A DNA stretch of 12,308 bases from an uncultured Rivibacter sp. GTDB lineage: Bacteria > Pseudomonadota > Gammaproteobacteria > Burkholderiales > Burkholderiaceae. This document shows positions 1-7,581 of this stretch, in pieces. Numbering within the stretch: the first letter of the stretch is position 1; every line of letters starts with the position of its first letter. The notes below the pieces were generated by a model. That model was not told the DNA's origin and made no database searches. It saw only the letters and a program-made list of their open reading frames with translations. The DNA lies in contig CAMLNA010000128.1 of assembly GCA_946481025.1 (NCBI GenBank), forward strand, positions 1-12,308, written 5' to 3'. A program made the position numbers and the translations under genes.

Positions 1-1
1 C

Positions 2-2311
2 AGCCCGCCCGAGCGGGTGGCCCGCAGCCATGGCAGCGCGCACGAGCGGCACCTGCGCAGGCTCGACCTCGACGAGTTCTCGGTGGACTCGTCGGAACGC
101 GATGCGGTGATGGCCGCGGTGCGCGGCCGTGCCGACACCGAGTTCGCTTCGCACGTGTACGCGCCGGCCGACGAGCCGGGGAGCAAGCTCTACCTGACCG
201 ACCAGATCACGGTGCAGTTCAGGCCCGAGGTGAGCGATGCGCGCATCGAGCAGCTGATGGCCGACCACGGCCTGCTGCTCGAGAAGGAGGTGCGCGGCGT
301 ACCGCGTGCCTTCGTGTTCCGCGTCGGCCCGCAGGCGCGCGAGAACCCGATCAAGATCGCCAACCGCCTGGCGCTGGAATCGGCGGACGTGCTCAGCAGC
401 GAGCCCAACATGGCGGTGGCCTCCCAAAGCCTGTACACGCCGGCCGACACGCTCTACCCAGAGCAGTGGCACCTGTTCAACAACGGCGGGCCGCAGCTGT
501 CGGCCGCTGCGCACATCCGGGCCGCGCAGGCCTGGGACGTGACCCGCGGCGACCGTTCGGTGATCGTGGCGGTGGCCGACGACTCCTGCGACACCGGGCA
601 CGTCGACTTCCAGGGCGCCGGCAAGATCGTCTTCCCGCGCGATTTCGCCGGGCAGGACTTCGACCCGCTGCCCGAACTGGCGGATGACAACCACGGCACC
701 GCCTGCTGCGGCGTGGCGGTGGCCGAGGAAACCGGCACGGGCACCGTCGGCGTGGCGCCTGGCTGCGCGCTGATGCCCATACGCACCAGCGGCTTCATCG
801 ACGACGGCTCCATCGAGGACCTGTGCGACTGGGTGATCGAGCGTGGCGCCGCGGTGCTGTCGTGCAGCTGGTCGGCCGCGGCGCGGCGCTTCCCGCTCAC
901 CCTGCGCATGCGGGAGGCCTTGCACCGCGCGGCCACCTTGGGCCGCGGCGGCAAGGGGTGCGTGCTCGTGTTTGCCGCGGGCAACGAGAACCGGCCGGTC
1001 AACGGCACGGTCGAAGAAACCGGCTGGCCCAGCAACCAGCCCAGCGGACCGACCGTGTGGCTCAATGGCTTTGCCGCCCACCCGGACGTGATGGCGGTGG
1101 CCGCCTGCAGCAGCCTCGCCACCAAGTCGGCCTACAGCAACTGGGGCGCCGAGATTTCCGTCTGCGCGCCCAGCAACAACGTGCGGCCGCACACCTACCC
1201 GCGCATCACCTCGCCGGTACCCGGCCGCGGCATCGTGACCACCGACCGGGTGGGCCCGAGCGGCTACCACGCCAGCGACTACACCCGCGACTTCGGCGGC
1301 ACGTCCAGCGCCTGTCCCACGGTGGCGGGCGCCGCGGGCCTGGTCATCAGCGCCAACCCGGCGCTCACCGCGCGCGAGGTGCGCGAGGTGCTGCAGTCCA
1401 CCGCCGACCGGATCGAGGATGGCAGCACCGATGCGCAGCTGGGCACGCGCCTGGGCGCCTACGACGGTCGCGGTCATTCGCAATGGTTCGGGTTCGGCCG
1501 CATCAACGCCGCGGCCGCGGTGGCCGAGGCGGTGCGCCGCAAGGGCGGCAGCACCGGCGAGGTGGTGCGGCGCAGCGCGGAGCCCCAGGTGGCCATTCCC
1601 GACAACGCGATTGCCGGCGTGCGGCACGAGATCGACGTGCCCGACGACGCGACCATCGTGTCGGTGGCCGTGGCGGTCGACATCGTGCACAGCTTCATCG
1701 GCGACCTGGTGCTCTCCCTCACCGCGCCGTCGGGCCGCACGGTGCTGCTGCACCAGCGGCAGGGCGGCGATGCCGACAACCTGCAGCGCCGCTACGACGC
1801 CAGCAGCACGCCGGGCCTGTCGGCGCTGGCCGGCCAGAACATGCGCGGACGCTGGGTGCTTGCGGTGCAGGATCTCGCGCCGGTCGATGAAGGCGTGCTC
1901 AGGCGCTGGAGCCTGGAGATCGTGCCGCGTTCGGGCGGTGTGGCCGAAGTCGAGGAGTCGCCGGGCACGCGAATCCCCGACGACCAGCCGGCCGGCATCG
2001 AGCGCACGCTGGCCGTGGATGCGGCGGGGCGCATCACCGACATCGAAGTGGCGCTCGACATCACGCACACCTGGGTCGGCGACCTGCGCATCGCGCTGGT
2101 GTCGCCGGGCGGTGCCGAAGTGCTGCTGCACGACCGTGCGGGCGGCGGCAGCGACAACCTCGTGGCGCGCTACGGCTCGACCACGCACCCGGCGCTCCAG
2201 GCCCTGCGGGGTACTGCGGCGCAGGGCGAGTGGACGCTGCGGGTGGTGGACGTCGAGGCGGCCGACGAGGGCAAGCTCAACCGCTGGTCGCTGCGGCTCG
2301 CGGTGGGCTGA
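2..2311 (+). CDS. S8 (subtilisin/kexin-like) serine protease with two P domains, possibly 5'-partial
   Basis: This is a subtilase that cleaves peptide bonds with an Asp-His-Ser triad. Numbering from the first in-window start (GTG at 17), residues about 57-135 look like a subtilase prodomain, and the catalytic domain spans about 165-505. Visible sites are Asp188 (VAVADDSCDTG), His226 (DDNHGTA), oxyanion Asn323 (FAAGNEN) and Ser430 (GGTSSACP). The paired DD and DNHGT motifs look kexin-like rather than classical subtilisin. Two P (proprotein-convertase) domains follow at about 526-635 and 652-762, each carrying an FIGDL or WVGDL core and an RWSL end. The reading frame has no stop back to the left edge and the GTG at 17 lacks a clear Shine-Dalgarno sequence, so the true start may lie upstream. 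No signal peptide is visible in the part seen. The gene converges on the DUF805 gene, with stops 3 bp apart. Family assignment is firm; substrate and location are unknown. Confidence 0.94.
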   Translation, partial: SPPERVARSHGSAHERHLRRLDLDEFSVDSSERDAVMAAVRGRADTEFASHVYAPADEPGSKLYLTDQITVQFRPEVSDARIEQLMADHGLLLEKEVRGVPRAFVFRVGPQARENPIKIANRLALESADVLSSEPNMAVASQSLYTPADTLYPEQWHLFNNGGPQLSAAAHIRAAQAWDVTRGDRSVIVAVADDSCDTGHVDFQGAGKIVFPRDFAGQDFDPLPELADDNHGTACCGVAVAEETGTGTVGVAPGCALMPIRTSGFIDDGSIEDLCDWVIERGAAVLSCSWSAAARRFPLTLRMREALHRAATLGRGGKGCVLVFAAGNENRPVNGTVEETGWPSNQPSGPTVWLNGFAAHPDVMAVAACSSLATKSAYSNWGAEISVCAPSNNVRPHTYPRITSPVPGRGIVTTDRVGPSGYHASDYTRDFGGTSSACPTVAGAAGLVISANPALTAREVREVLQSTADRIEDGSTDAQLGTRLGAYDGRGHSQWFGFGRINAAAAVAEAVRRKGGSTGEVVRRSAEPQVAIPDNAIAGVRHEIDVPDDATIVSVAVAVDIVHSFIGDLVLSLTAPSGRTVLLHQRQGGDADNLQRRYDASSTPGLSALAGQNMRGRWVLAVQDLAPVDEGVLRRWSLEIVPRSGGVAEVEESPGTRIPDDQPAGIERTLAVDAAGRITDIEVALDITHTWVGDLRIALVSPGGAEVLLHDRAGGGSDNLVARYGSTTHPALQALRGTAAQGEWTLRVVDVEAADEGKLNRWSLRLAVG

Positions 2312-2314
2312 AGC

Positions 2315-3514
2315 TCACCGCTCCTCGAAGCCGCCCCATTGCCCGTTCACGTTGACCGGGCGGCATTCCGGCGTGTAGGGCGGGCGGCGGGCCTCGCAGT
2401 CGGAGAGCGCCGCCTCCACGGCGTCCTCGAGCGAGGACCTGGCCGCTGCGAAACCCCAGCCGCCATGCGACGAGACGGCGAACACCTTGATGCCCGCCGC
2501 CGCACGGTACGGGCCCTCGAAGGCGGCCCGGGCATCGCCCGAAGGCAGCATGGCGGTGGCCATGGCCGCCGCCGCGGCCTGTTCGTCCGGCAGCGCCGCG
2601 CTGCCGGCGAGGCCCTCGGGGTCGTTGTAGAAGGCCAGGAAGGATTGCAGCGTGTAGCCCAGCGCCAGGCAGAACGCCACGACCGATGCCCCCAGCAGCC
2701 CCCAGCTGCCCTTGCGCGGCCGATCGCCATGCTCGTTCGACCCTTCGGTGCCGGGCAGCAGGGCGACGACCAGGCTCGCCACACCGCCCACGTAGGGCAC
2801 CAGCATCCCCAGGCTCCACCAGCCGCTGCGGTTGAAGTCGTGCAGGCGCAGCACGGCCAGGCGGATCGACACGAACAGCGCCGCCAGCATGCCGGCGCCG
2901 AAGAACACGAACCCGCTGATGCTCATGCGCTTCATCAGCAGATGCGTGAGCAGCACCATGACCGAGAACAGCACGAAGCCGGCCGTCATGTAGCGCAGCC
3001 GCCCGATCCGGCCCGAAAACCCGAAACCCCAGGTGGGGGCCGATGCCTCGTCCGGCCCGGTGTCGGCCGGCGCGAGCCCGCTCCGGTTCCGCCACTCCGC
3101 ACGCCGGGCCTCCCGAGCCTCGCGCTCGGCCTCTTCCTTGGCTGCGATGCCCATCGGCATGTTGGTGGCGCAGGCGCGGCACATGATGCGCCTGGACTGC
3201 CGCTCGCCGCAGGTGGGGCAGACGATCTCTTCTTCGGCCGGTGCAACTTGCGGGGCGGCCGGCGGCGCGGTGGCGGGCTGGGGCGCCTCGGGCTCCACGT
3301 GCAGCTTCGCGCCCAGGCTGGCCAGGTGCTGCACATAGCGTTCGGCCTCGGCGCGCGGCACCGAGCGCTTGAGCACCCGGCGTTCGCCCGAGAACAGGTG
3401 GGCGTGTTTCGTCTCGTCGAGCTTCAGCAGTTCGCCCAGGCGGCGCTGCACGTCGTCACGCTGGAAGCCTTGGAGGATCTCGCCGAAGAAGACGAGCTGC
3501 ACGGAGTCGTTCAT
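2315..3514 (-). CDS. DUF805 membrane protein with zinc-ribbon-like motif and Cys-containing C-terminal domain
   Basis: This is a 399-residue inner-membrane protein of unknown function. An N-terminal domain of about 75 residues (LVFFGEILQGF ... FSGERRVLKR) matches a module I associate with DUF805 proteins. A Pro/Ala-rich linker follows, then a possible zinc ribbon with Cys99, Cys102, Cys112 and Cys115 (CPTCG ... CRAC). The DUF805 core covers about 167-290: it starts FSGRIGRLRY, carries RLHDFNRSGWW near 223-233 and LLPGTEGSNEHGD near 252-264, and holds about four membrane segments (about 175-194, 201-219, 232-253, 272-292). The C-terminal 60 residues (SLEDAVEAALSDCE ... TPECRPVNVNGQW) resemble DUF4189-type domains, with Cys373 and Cys384 able to form a disulfide; this is a weak call. 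The start at 3514 suits the N-terminal domain although no Shine-Dalgarno sequence is evident. A possible -10 box lies 30 bases upstream. Confidence 0.9.
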   Translation of the reverse strand: MNDSVQLVFFGEILQGFQRDDVQRRLGELLKLDETKHAHLFSGERRVLKRSVPRAEAERYVQHLASLGAKLHVEPEAPQPATAPPAAPQVAPAEEEIVCPTCGERQSRRIMCRACATNMPMGIAAKEEAEREAREARRAEWRNRSGLAPADTGPDEASAPTWGFGFSGRIGRLRYMTAGFVLFSVMVLLTHLLMKRMSISGFVFFGAGMLAALFVSIRLAVLRLHDFNRSGWWSLGMLVPYVGGVASLVVALLPGTEGSNEHGDRPRKGSWGLLGASVVAFCLALGYTLQSFLAFYNDPEGLAGSAALPDEQAAAAAMATAMLPSGDARAAFEGPYRAAAGIKVFAVSSHGGWGFAAARSSLEDAVEAALSDCEARRPPYTPECRPVNVNGQWGGFEER

Positions 3515-3543
3515 GGAGGAGCGGCCGGTCGCAATGGCGGCGG

Positions 3544-3549
3544 ATTATC
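3544..3549 (-). promoter_or_regulatory. Candidate -10 box for the DUF805 gene
   Basis: On the minus strand this reads GATAAT, five of six matches to the sigma-70 -10 consensus in otherwise very GC-rich DNA. It would start transcription near 3537, giving a leader of about 23 bases before the ATG at 3514. No convincing -35 box is present at 16-18 bp spacing, so this is a weak inference. Confidence 0.28.
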
Positions 3550-3560
3550 CCGGCCGCCCT

Positions 3561-3594
3561 GGCGGCGAACCCCCCCTGGAAGTGGGGTGCCGCC
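3561..3594 (-). terminator. Strong hairpin after the fds operon, possible terminator
   Basis: On the plus strand GGCGGC (3561-3566), a two-base bulge and ACCCC (3569-3573) can pair with GGGGT (3584-3588) and GCCGCC (3589-3594). This gives an 11-bp stem with a 10-base loop. It lies 41 bases past the fdsD stop and before the DUF805 start, where an operon-ending structure is expected. No T-rich tract follows on the minus strand, so it is not a textbook intrinsic terminator. It may instead stabilise the mRNA 3' end or act with Rho. Confidence 0.4.
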
Positions 3595-3634
3595 TCGCCC
3601 GAACGAGAAATATCACCGCGGAAGGTGGCGCGGC

Positions 3635-3859
3635 TCACTGCAGCGTGGCGCGGTGCTCCTGCAGTGCCTTGAGCACCAGCTCGGACAGTCCCTCGCCGTG
3701 CTGCTGCTCCACGTGGGCCAGCAACTGCCGGCGCATGCGCGGGTCCCAGAACTTGCGGATGTGGCTGGCCACGCCTTCGGTGGCTTCCTGCCGGTCGGGC
3801 ATGGCCTGGAAGAACTCGCCGATGCGGTTGGCCATGTGCACGAGGTTGTTCACGTCCAT
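3635..3859 (-). CDS. fdsD: NAD-dependent formate dehydrogenase delta subunit
   Basis: This 74-residue protein is the last gene of the fds operon. It begins MDVNNLVHMANRIGEFF and carries HIRKFWDPRMRRQL, a pattern typical of the FdsD/formate dehydrogenase delta family. It has no cysteines, signal peptide or membrane segment, so it is a cytosolic accessory subunit rather than a cofactor-binding one. From the family, FdsD accompanies soluble Mo-containing, NAD-reducing formate dehydrogenases; its exact job in the complex is less well defined than those of FdsA, FdsB and FdsG. The start lies 15 bases beyond the fdhD stop with no good Shine-Dalgarno sequence, so it is probably translated by coupling. 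Length and position match the family. Confidence 0.92.
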   Translation of the reverse strand: MDVNNLVHMANRIGEFFQAMPDRQEATEGVASHIRKFWDPRMRRQLLAHVEQQHGEGLSELVLKALQEHRATLQ

Positions 3860-3874
3860 GAGGTCAGGCGGGGT

Positions 3875-4699
3875 TCAGGCCGATGGGAGTCCGAAACGTT
3901 CGGGGAAGGTGTAGGCCACGAAGTCGTGGCCGCGGGCGAAGCCGGCGAGCGCCAGGCCGGCGGTCCGTGCGGTGCGCACGGCCAGCGCGGTGGGAGCCGA
4001 CACGGCCACCAGCATGGAGGCGCCGGCCATGGTGGCCTTCTGCACCATCTCGAAACTGGCGCGGCTGGTGATGCAGAAGAAGCCCTGCGTCATGTCGGCC
4101 TTGGCCCGCACCAGCGCGCCGACCAGCTTGTCGAGCGCGTTGTGGCGGCCGATGTCCTCGCGCACCAGCTGCACGTCGCCGGCGGCGCTGCACCAGGCGG
4201 CGGCATGCACGGCGCCGGTGGCCTGCTGCAGCTGCTGGAATTCACCGATCGCGGCGAGCGCCTGCCGCACGGCATCGGGCTGCAGGTGGAGCGCGCTGCA
4301 CACCGGCGCCGGCAGTGTGCGCTGCACCTGCTCCAGGCTTTCGGCTCCGCACAACCCGCAGCCGGTGCGGCCCGCCAGGTTGCGCCGCCGCTCCTTGAGG
4401 CGGAACTCGCAGGCGCTGGCCACCTGCAGCTGCACGGCAATGCCTTCCGGCGTGGTTTCGACTTCCACGCCGTACAGCTCGCCGGGCCGCTCCAGCAGGC
4501 CTTCGGTGAGCGCGAAGCCGAGCGCAAAGTCGTCGAGGTCGGCCGGCGTGGCCAGCATCACGGCGAACGAGATGCCGTTGAAGACGAGGGCGACCGGGGT
4601 TTCCTCGGCCAGCCGGTCGCGTACGCGGCGGGGCTTGCCGTCGCGGTAGGCGGTCACGTCGGCCGACGTCGCGGCCGGCTGGTTTTCGATGGGTGTCAC
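3875..4699 (-). CDS. fdhD: Formate dehydrogenase accessory sulfurtransferase FdhD (FdsC)
   Basis: FdhD passes sulfur, usually from a cysteine desulfurase, to the molybdenum bis-MGD cofactor, which makes formate dehydrogenase active. The 274-residue product shows the catalytic loop TGCGLCG with Cys114 and Cys117, equivalent to the two essential cysteines of E. coli FdhD. It also has REDIGRHNALDKL at 180-192, a family hallmark. I chose a GTG start at 4699, which overlaps the fdsA stop in the four bases GTGA (4696-4699). That gives a length close to E. coli FdhD (277 residues). An in-frame ATG at 4786 would add 29 residues of low-complexity sequence and overlap fdsA by 91 bases, so it is less likely. 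In Ralstonia/Cupriavidus the gene at this place is called fdsC. Confidence 0.95.
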   Translation of the reverse strand: MTPIENQPAATSADVTAYRDGKPRRVRDRLAEETPVALVFNGISFAVMLATPADLDDFALGFALTEGLLERPGELYGVEVETTPEGIAVQLQVASACEFRLKERRRNLAGRTGCGLCGAESLEQVQRTLPAPVCSALHLQPDAVRQALAAIGEFQQLQQATGAVHAAAWCSAAGDVQLVREDIGRHNALDKLVGALVRAKADMTQGFFCITSRASFEMVQKATMAGASMLVAVSAPTALAVRTARTAGLALAGFARGHDFVAYTFPERFGLPSA

Positions 4700-7581
4700 T
4701 TGTTGGCCACGGCCTCGTGGGTCTGGGAGGCCTTCGCCAGCAGGTCGAGCTGCTGGTGGTTGAAGGCTTCGTACTGGCGTTGCCATTCTGAAGGCTGCGC
4801 CACCGGCATCACCTGCACCGCGGTCACCTTGTATTCAGGGCAGTTGGTGGCCCAGTCGGAGCTGTCGGTGGTGATGACGTTGGCGCCCGACTCGGGGAAG
4901 TGGAAGGTGGTGTACACCACACCGGGCTGCATGCGCTCGCTCACCACCGCGCGCAGCACCGTCTGCCCGGCGCGGCTTTCGATGCCGACCCAGTCGCCCG
5001 TCCTGATGCCGCGGTCCTCGGCGTCCTGCGGGTGGATCTCCAGCCGGTCCTCGTCATGCCAGCGGTTGTTGGCGGTGCGCCGCGTCTGGGCACCCACGTT
5101 GTACTGGCTCAGGATGCGGCCGGTGGTCAGCAGCAGCGGGTACTTGCGGGTCACCTTCTCTTCGCTGGGCACGTACTGCGTGATGAAGAAGCGCCCCTTG
5201 CCGCGCACGAAGCGGCCCACGTGCATGACCGCCGTGCCCGCCTCGTCGGTGTTGTCGTTGCAGGGCCACTGCACGCTGCCCAGGCGGTCGATCTTCTCGA
5301 AGCTCACGCCGGCGAAGCTGGGCGTGAGCGCGGCGATCTCGTCCATGATCTGCGACGGGTGCTCATAGGCCATCGGGTAGCCCAGCGCGTTGGAGAGCCT
5401 GACCGTCGCTTCCCAGTCGCCCACGCCCGAAAGCGGCTCCATCACCTTGCGCACCCGCGAGATGCGGCGCTCTGCATTGGTGAAGGTGCCGTCCTTCTCG
5501 AGGAACGACGAGCCGGGCAGGAACACATGCGCGTACTTGGCCGTCTCGTTCAGGAAGATGTCCTGCACCACCAGGCATTCCAGGTTCGACAGCGCCTCGG
5601 TCACATGCTGCGTGTTGGGGTCCGACTGCACGATGTCCTCGCCCTGCACGTACAGGCCCTTGAAGCTGCCTTCCATCGCGGCGTCGAACATGTTGGGGAT
5701 GCGCAGGCCCGGCTCGGAGGCGAGCGTGGCGCCCCACGCGGCGCCGAACTCGGCACGCACCTCGTCGTCGGACACGTGCCGGTAGCCCGGCAGCTCGTGC
5801 GGGAAGGAGCCCATGTCGCAGGAGCCCTGCACGTTGTTCTGGCCGCGCAGCGGGTTCACACCCACGCCTTCGCGGCCCACGTTGCCGGTGGCCATGGCCA
5901 GGTTGGCGATGCCCATCACCATGGTGGAGCCCTGGGCGTGCTCGGTCACGCCCAGGCCGTAGTAGATGGCGCTGTTGGGCCGGCGCTCGCCGAGCCGGCC
6001 TTCGGTGTTGCCGCTGGCGTACAGCCGCGCGGCGCCGCGCACCAGGTCGGCCGGCACGCCGGTGGCCGCTTCCAGCGCCTCGGGCGAGTTCTCTGCCCGT
6101 GCCACGAATTCGCGCCATTCGCCGAAGCTCCTGGCATCGCAGCGTTCGGCGACATAGGCCTCGTCGACCAGGCCCTCGGTCACGATCACGTGGGCCAACG
6201 CGGTGATGACCGCCACGTTGGTGCCGGGTCGCAGCGCGAGGTGGAAGTCGGCTTTCACGTGCGTGCCGTTCACGAGGTCGATCCGGCGCGGGTCCACCAC
6301 GATGAGCCGGGCACCTTCGCGCAGGCGCCGCTTCATCCGCGACGAGAACACCGGGTGGGCGTCGCTCGGGTTGGCGCCGATCACCATGATCACGTCGGAG
6401 TGCTCCACCGACTTGAAGGTCTGCGTGCCGGCCGAGGTGCCGAAGGTCTGGTTGAGGCCGTAGCCGGTGGGCGAATGGCACACGCGGGCGCAGGTGTCCA
6501 CGTTGTTGTTGCCGAAGGCCGCGCGCACCAGCTTCTGCACGAGGTAGGTCTCCTCGTTGGTGCAGCGCGAAGAGGTGATGCCGCCGATGGAGTCGCGGCC
6601 GTACTTCGCCTGCAGCCGCTTGAACTCGCCGGCGGCGTAGCTGATGGCTTCGTCCCAGCTCACCTCCTGCCACGGGTCGGTGATCTTCCTGCGGATCATC
6701 GGCCGGGTGATGCGGTCCTGGTGGGTGGCATAGCCCCAGGCGAAGCGCCCCTTCACGCAGGCGTGGCCTTCGTTGGCCTTGCCGTTCTTCCAGGGTGTCA
6801 TGCGCACCACCTGGCCGGCCTTGAGTTCCGCCTTGAAGCCGCAGCCCACGCCGCAATAGGCGCAGGTGGTGACCACGCTGCGCTCGGGCATGCCGAGCGA
6901 GACCACGTTCTTCTCGATCAGCGAGCCGGTGGGGCAGGCCTGCACGCAGGCACCGCAGCTCACGCACTCGCTGTCGATGAAGGGCTCGTGCTGGCTGGCC
7001 GACACGCGCGACTCGAAGCCGCGGCCTTCGATGGTGAGGGCGAAGGTGCCCTGCGTTTCCTCGCAGGCGCGCACGCAGCGGTTGCACACGATGCACTTGG
7101 CCGGGTCGTGCACGAAGTACGGGTTCGATTCGTCTTTCTTGTCGTGCAGGTGGTTGTGCCCGGCGAGCCCGTAGCGCACGGTGTCCACGCCCGTGGCCTT
7201 CACCATGTCGAGCATCTCCGTCTCGGGGCCGTGCAAGGCCTCGGGCGGGAAGTCCGACAGGTACAGCTCCATCACGTTGTGGCGCAGCTTGTCGAGCTTT
7301 TCGCTGTGCGTGTGCACCACCATGCCGGCCTCGGCCGGCGTGGTGCACGAGGCGGGGAAGCCGCGGCGGCCGTCGATTTCCACCAGGCACAGGCGGCAGG
7401 AGCCCCAGGCCTTGAGGCTGTCGGTGGCGCACAGCTTGGGCACGCCGATGCCGGCCTCGGCGGCCGCGCGCATCAGCGAGGTGCCCGCCGGCACGGTGAT
7501 CTCGCGGCCGTCGATCTGCAGCGTGACCTGCTGCTCGGAGCTGCTCCTGGGCGTGCCGTAGTCGATCTCGATCTCGTTCAT
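4696..7581 (-). CDS. fdsA: NAD-dependent formate dehydrogenase alpha subunit (Mo-bisMGD catalytic subunit)
   Basis: FdsA oxidises formate to CO2 in the cytosol at a molybdenum bis-MGD centre. The 961-residue product begins with a ferredoxin-like [2Fe-2S] domain (Cys51, 62, 65, 79), followed by an NADH dehydrogenase subunit G-like region. Two [4Fe-4S] motifs come next (Cys163/166/169/173 and Cys206/209/212/216), then the [4Fe-4S] site of the Mo domain (Cys240, 243, 247, 275). In ARVCHSPT, Cys368 is the expected Mo ligand and His369 the adjacent catalytic residue. Arg579 in NPLRGQNN is the usual active-site arginine. The C-terminal part has the MGD-binding fold typical of the family (LLLTTGRILSQYN, ANVITTDSSDW). 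All expected residues are present and length is normal. The ATG at 7581 overlaps the fdsB stop by four bases, with AGAGGA upstream. The same frame is open further upstream, but that part lies inside fdsB. Confidence 0.98.
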   Translation of the reverse strand: MNEIEIDYGTPRSSSEQQVTLQIDGREITVPAGTSLMRAAAEAGIGVPKLCATDSLKAWGSCRLCLVEIDGRRGFPASCTTPAEAGMVVHTHSEKLDKLRHNVMELYLSDFPPEALHGPETEMLDMVKATGVDTVRYGLAGHNHLHDKKDESNPYFVHDPAKCIVCNRCVRACEETQGTFALTIEGRGFESRVSASQHEPFIDSECVSCGACVQACPTGSLIEKNVVSLGMPERSVVTTCAYCGVGCGFKAELKAGQVVRMTPWKNGKANEGHACVKGRFAWGYATHQDRITRPMIRRKITDPWQEVSWDEAISYAAGEFKRLQAKYGRDSIGGITSSRCTNEETYLVQKLVRAAFGNNNVDTCARVCHSPTGYGLNQTFGTSAGTQTFKSVEHSDVIMVIGANPSDAHPVFSSRMKRRLREGARLIVVDPRRIDLVNGTHVKADFHLALRPGTNVAVITALAHVIVTEGLVDEAYVAERCDARSFGEWREFVARAENSPEALEAATGVPADLVRGAARLYASGNTEGRLGERRPNSAIYYGLGVTEHAQGSTMVMGIANLAMATGNVGREGVGVNPLRGQNNVQGSCDMGSFPHELPGYRHVSDDEVRAEFGAAWGATLASEPGLRIPNMFDAAMEGSFKGLYVQGEDIVQSDPNTQHVTEALSNLECLVVQDIFLNETAKYAHVFLPGSSFLEKDGTFTNAERRISRVRKVMEPLSGVGDWEATVRLSNALGYPMAYEHPSQIMDEIAALTPSFAGVSFEKIDRLGSVQWPCNDNTDEAGTAVMHVGRFVRGKGRFFITQYVPSEEKVTRKYPLLLTTGRILSQYNVGAQTRRTANNRWHDEDRLEIHPQDAEDRGIRTGDWVGIESRAGQTVLRAVVSERMQPGVVYTTFHFPESGANVITTDSSDWATNCPEYKVTAVQVMPVAQPSEWQRQYEAFNHQQLDLLAKASQTHEAVANK

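Noticed and set aside
2..3514. The protease and DUF805 protein as a two-gene defence or toxin system.
   Set aside because: They are convergent rather than co-directional, and neither has features of a known defence partner. The link is only proximity.
3614..3627. CACC/GGTG hairpin followed by a T-rich stretch right after fdsD on the minus strand.
   Set aside because: The stem is only four base pairs and the T-run is broken, so it is too weak to call an intrinsic terminator.
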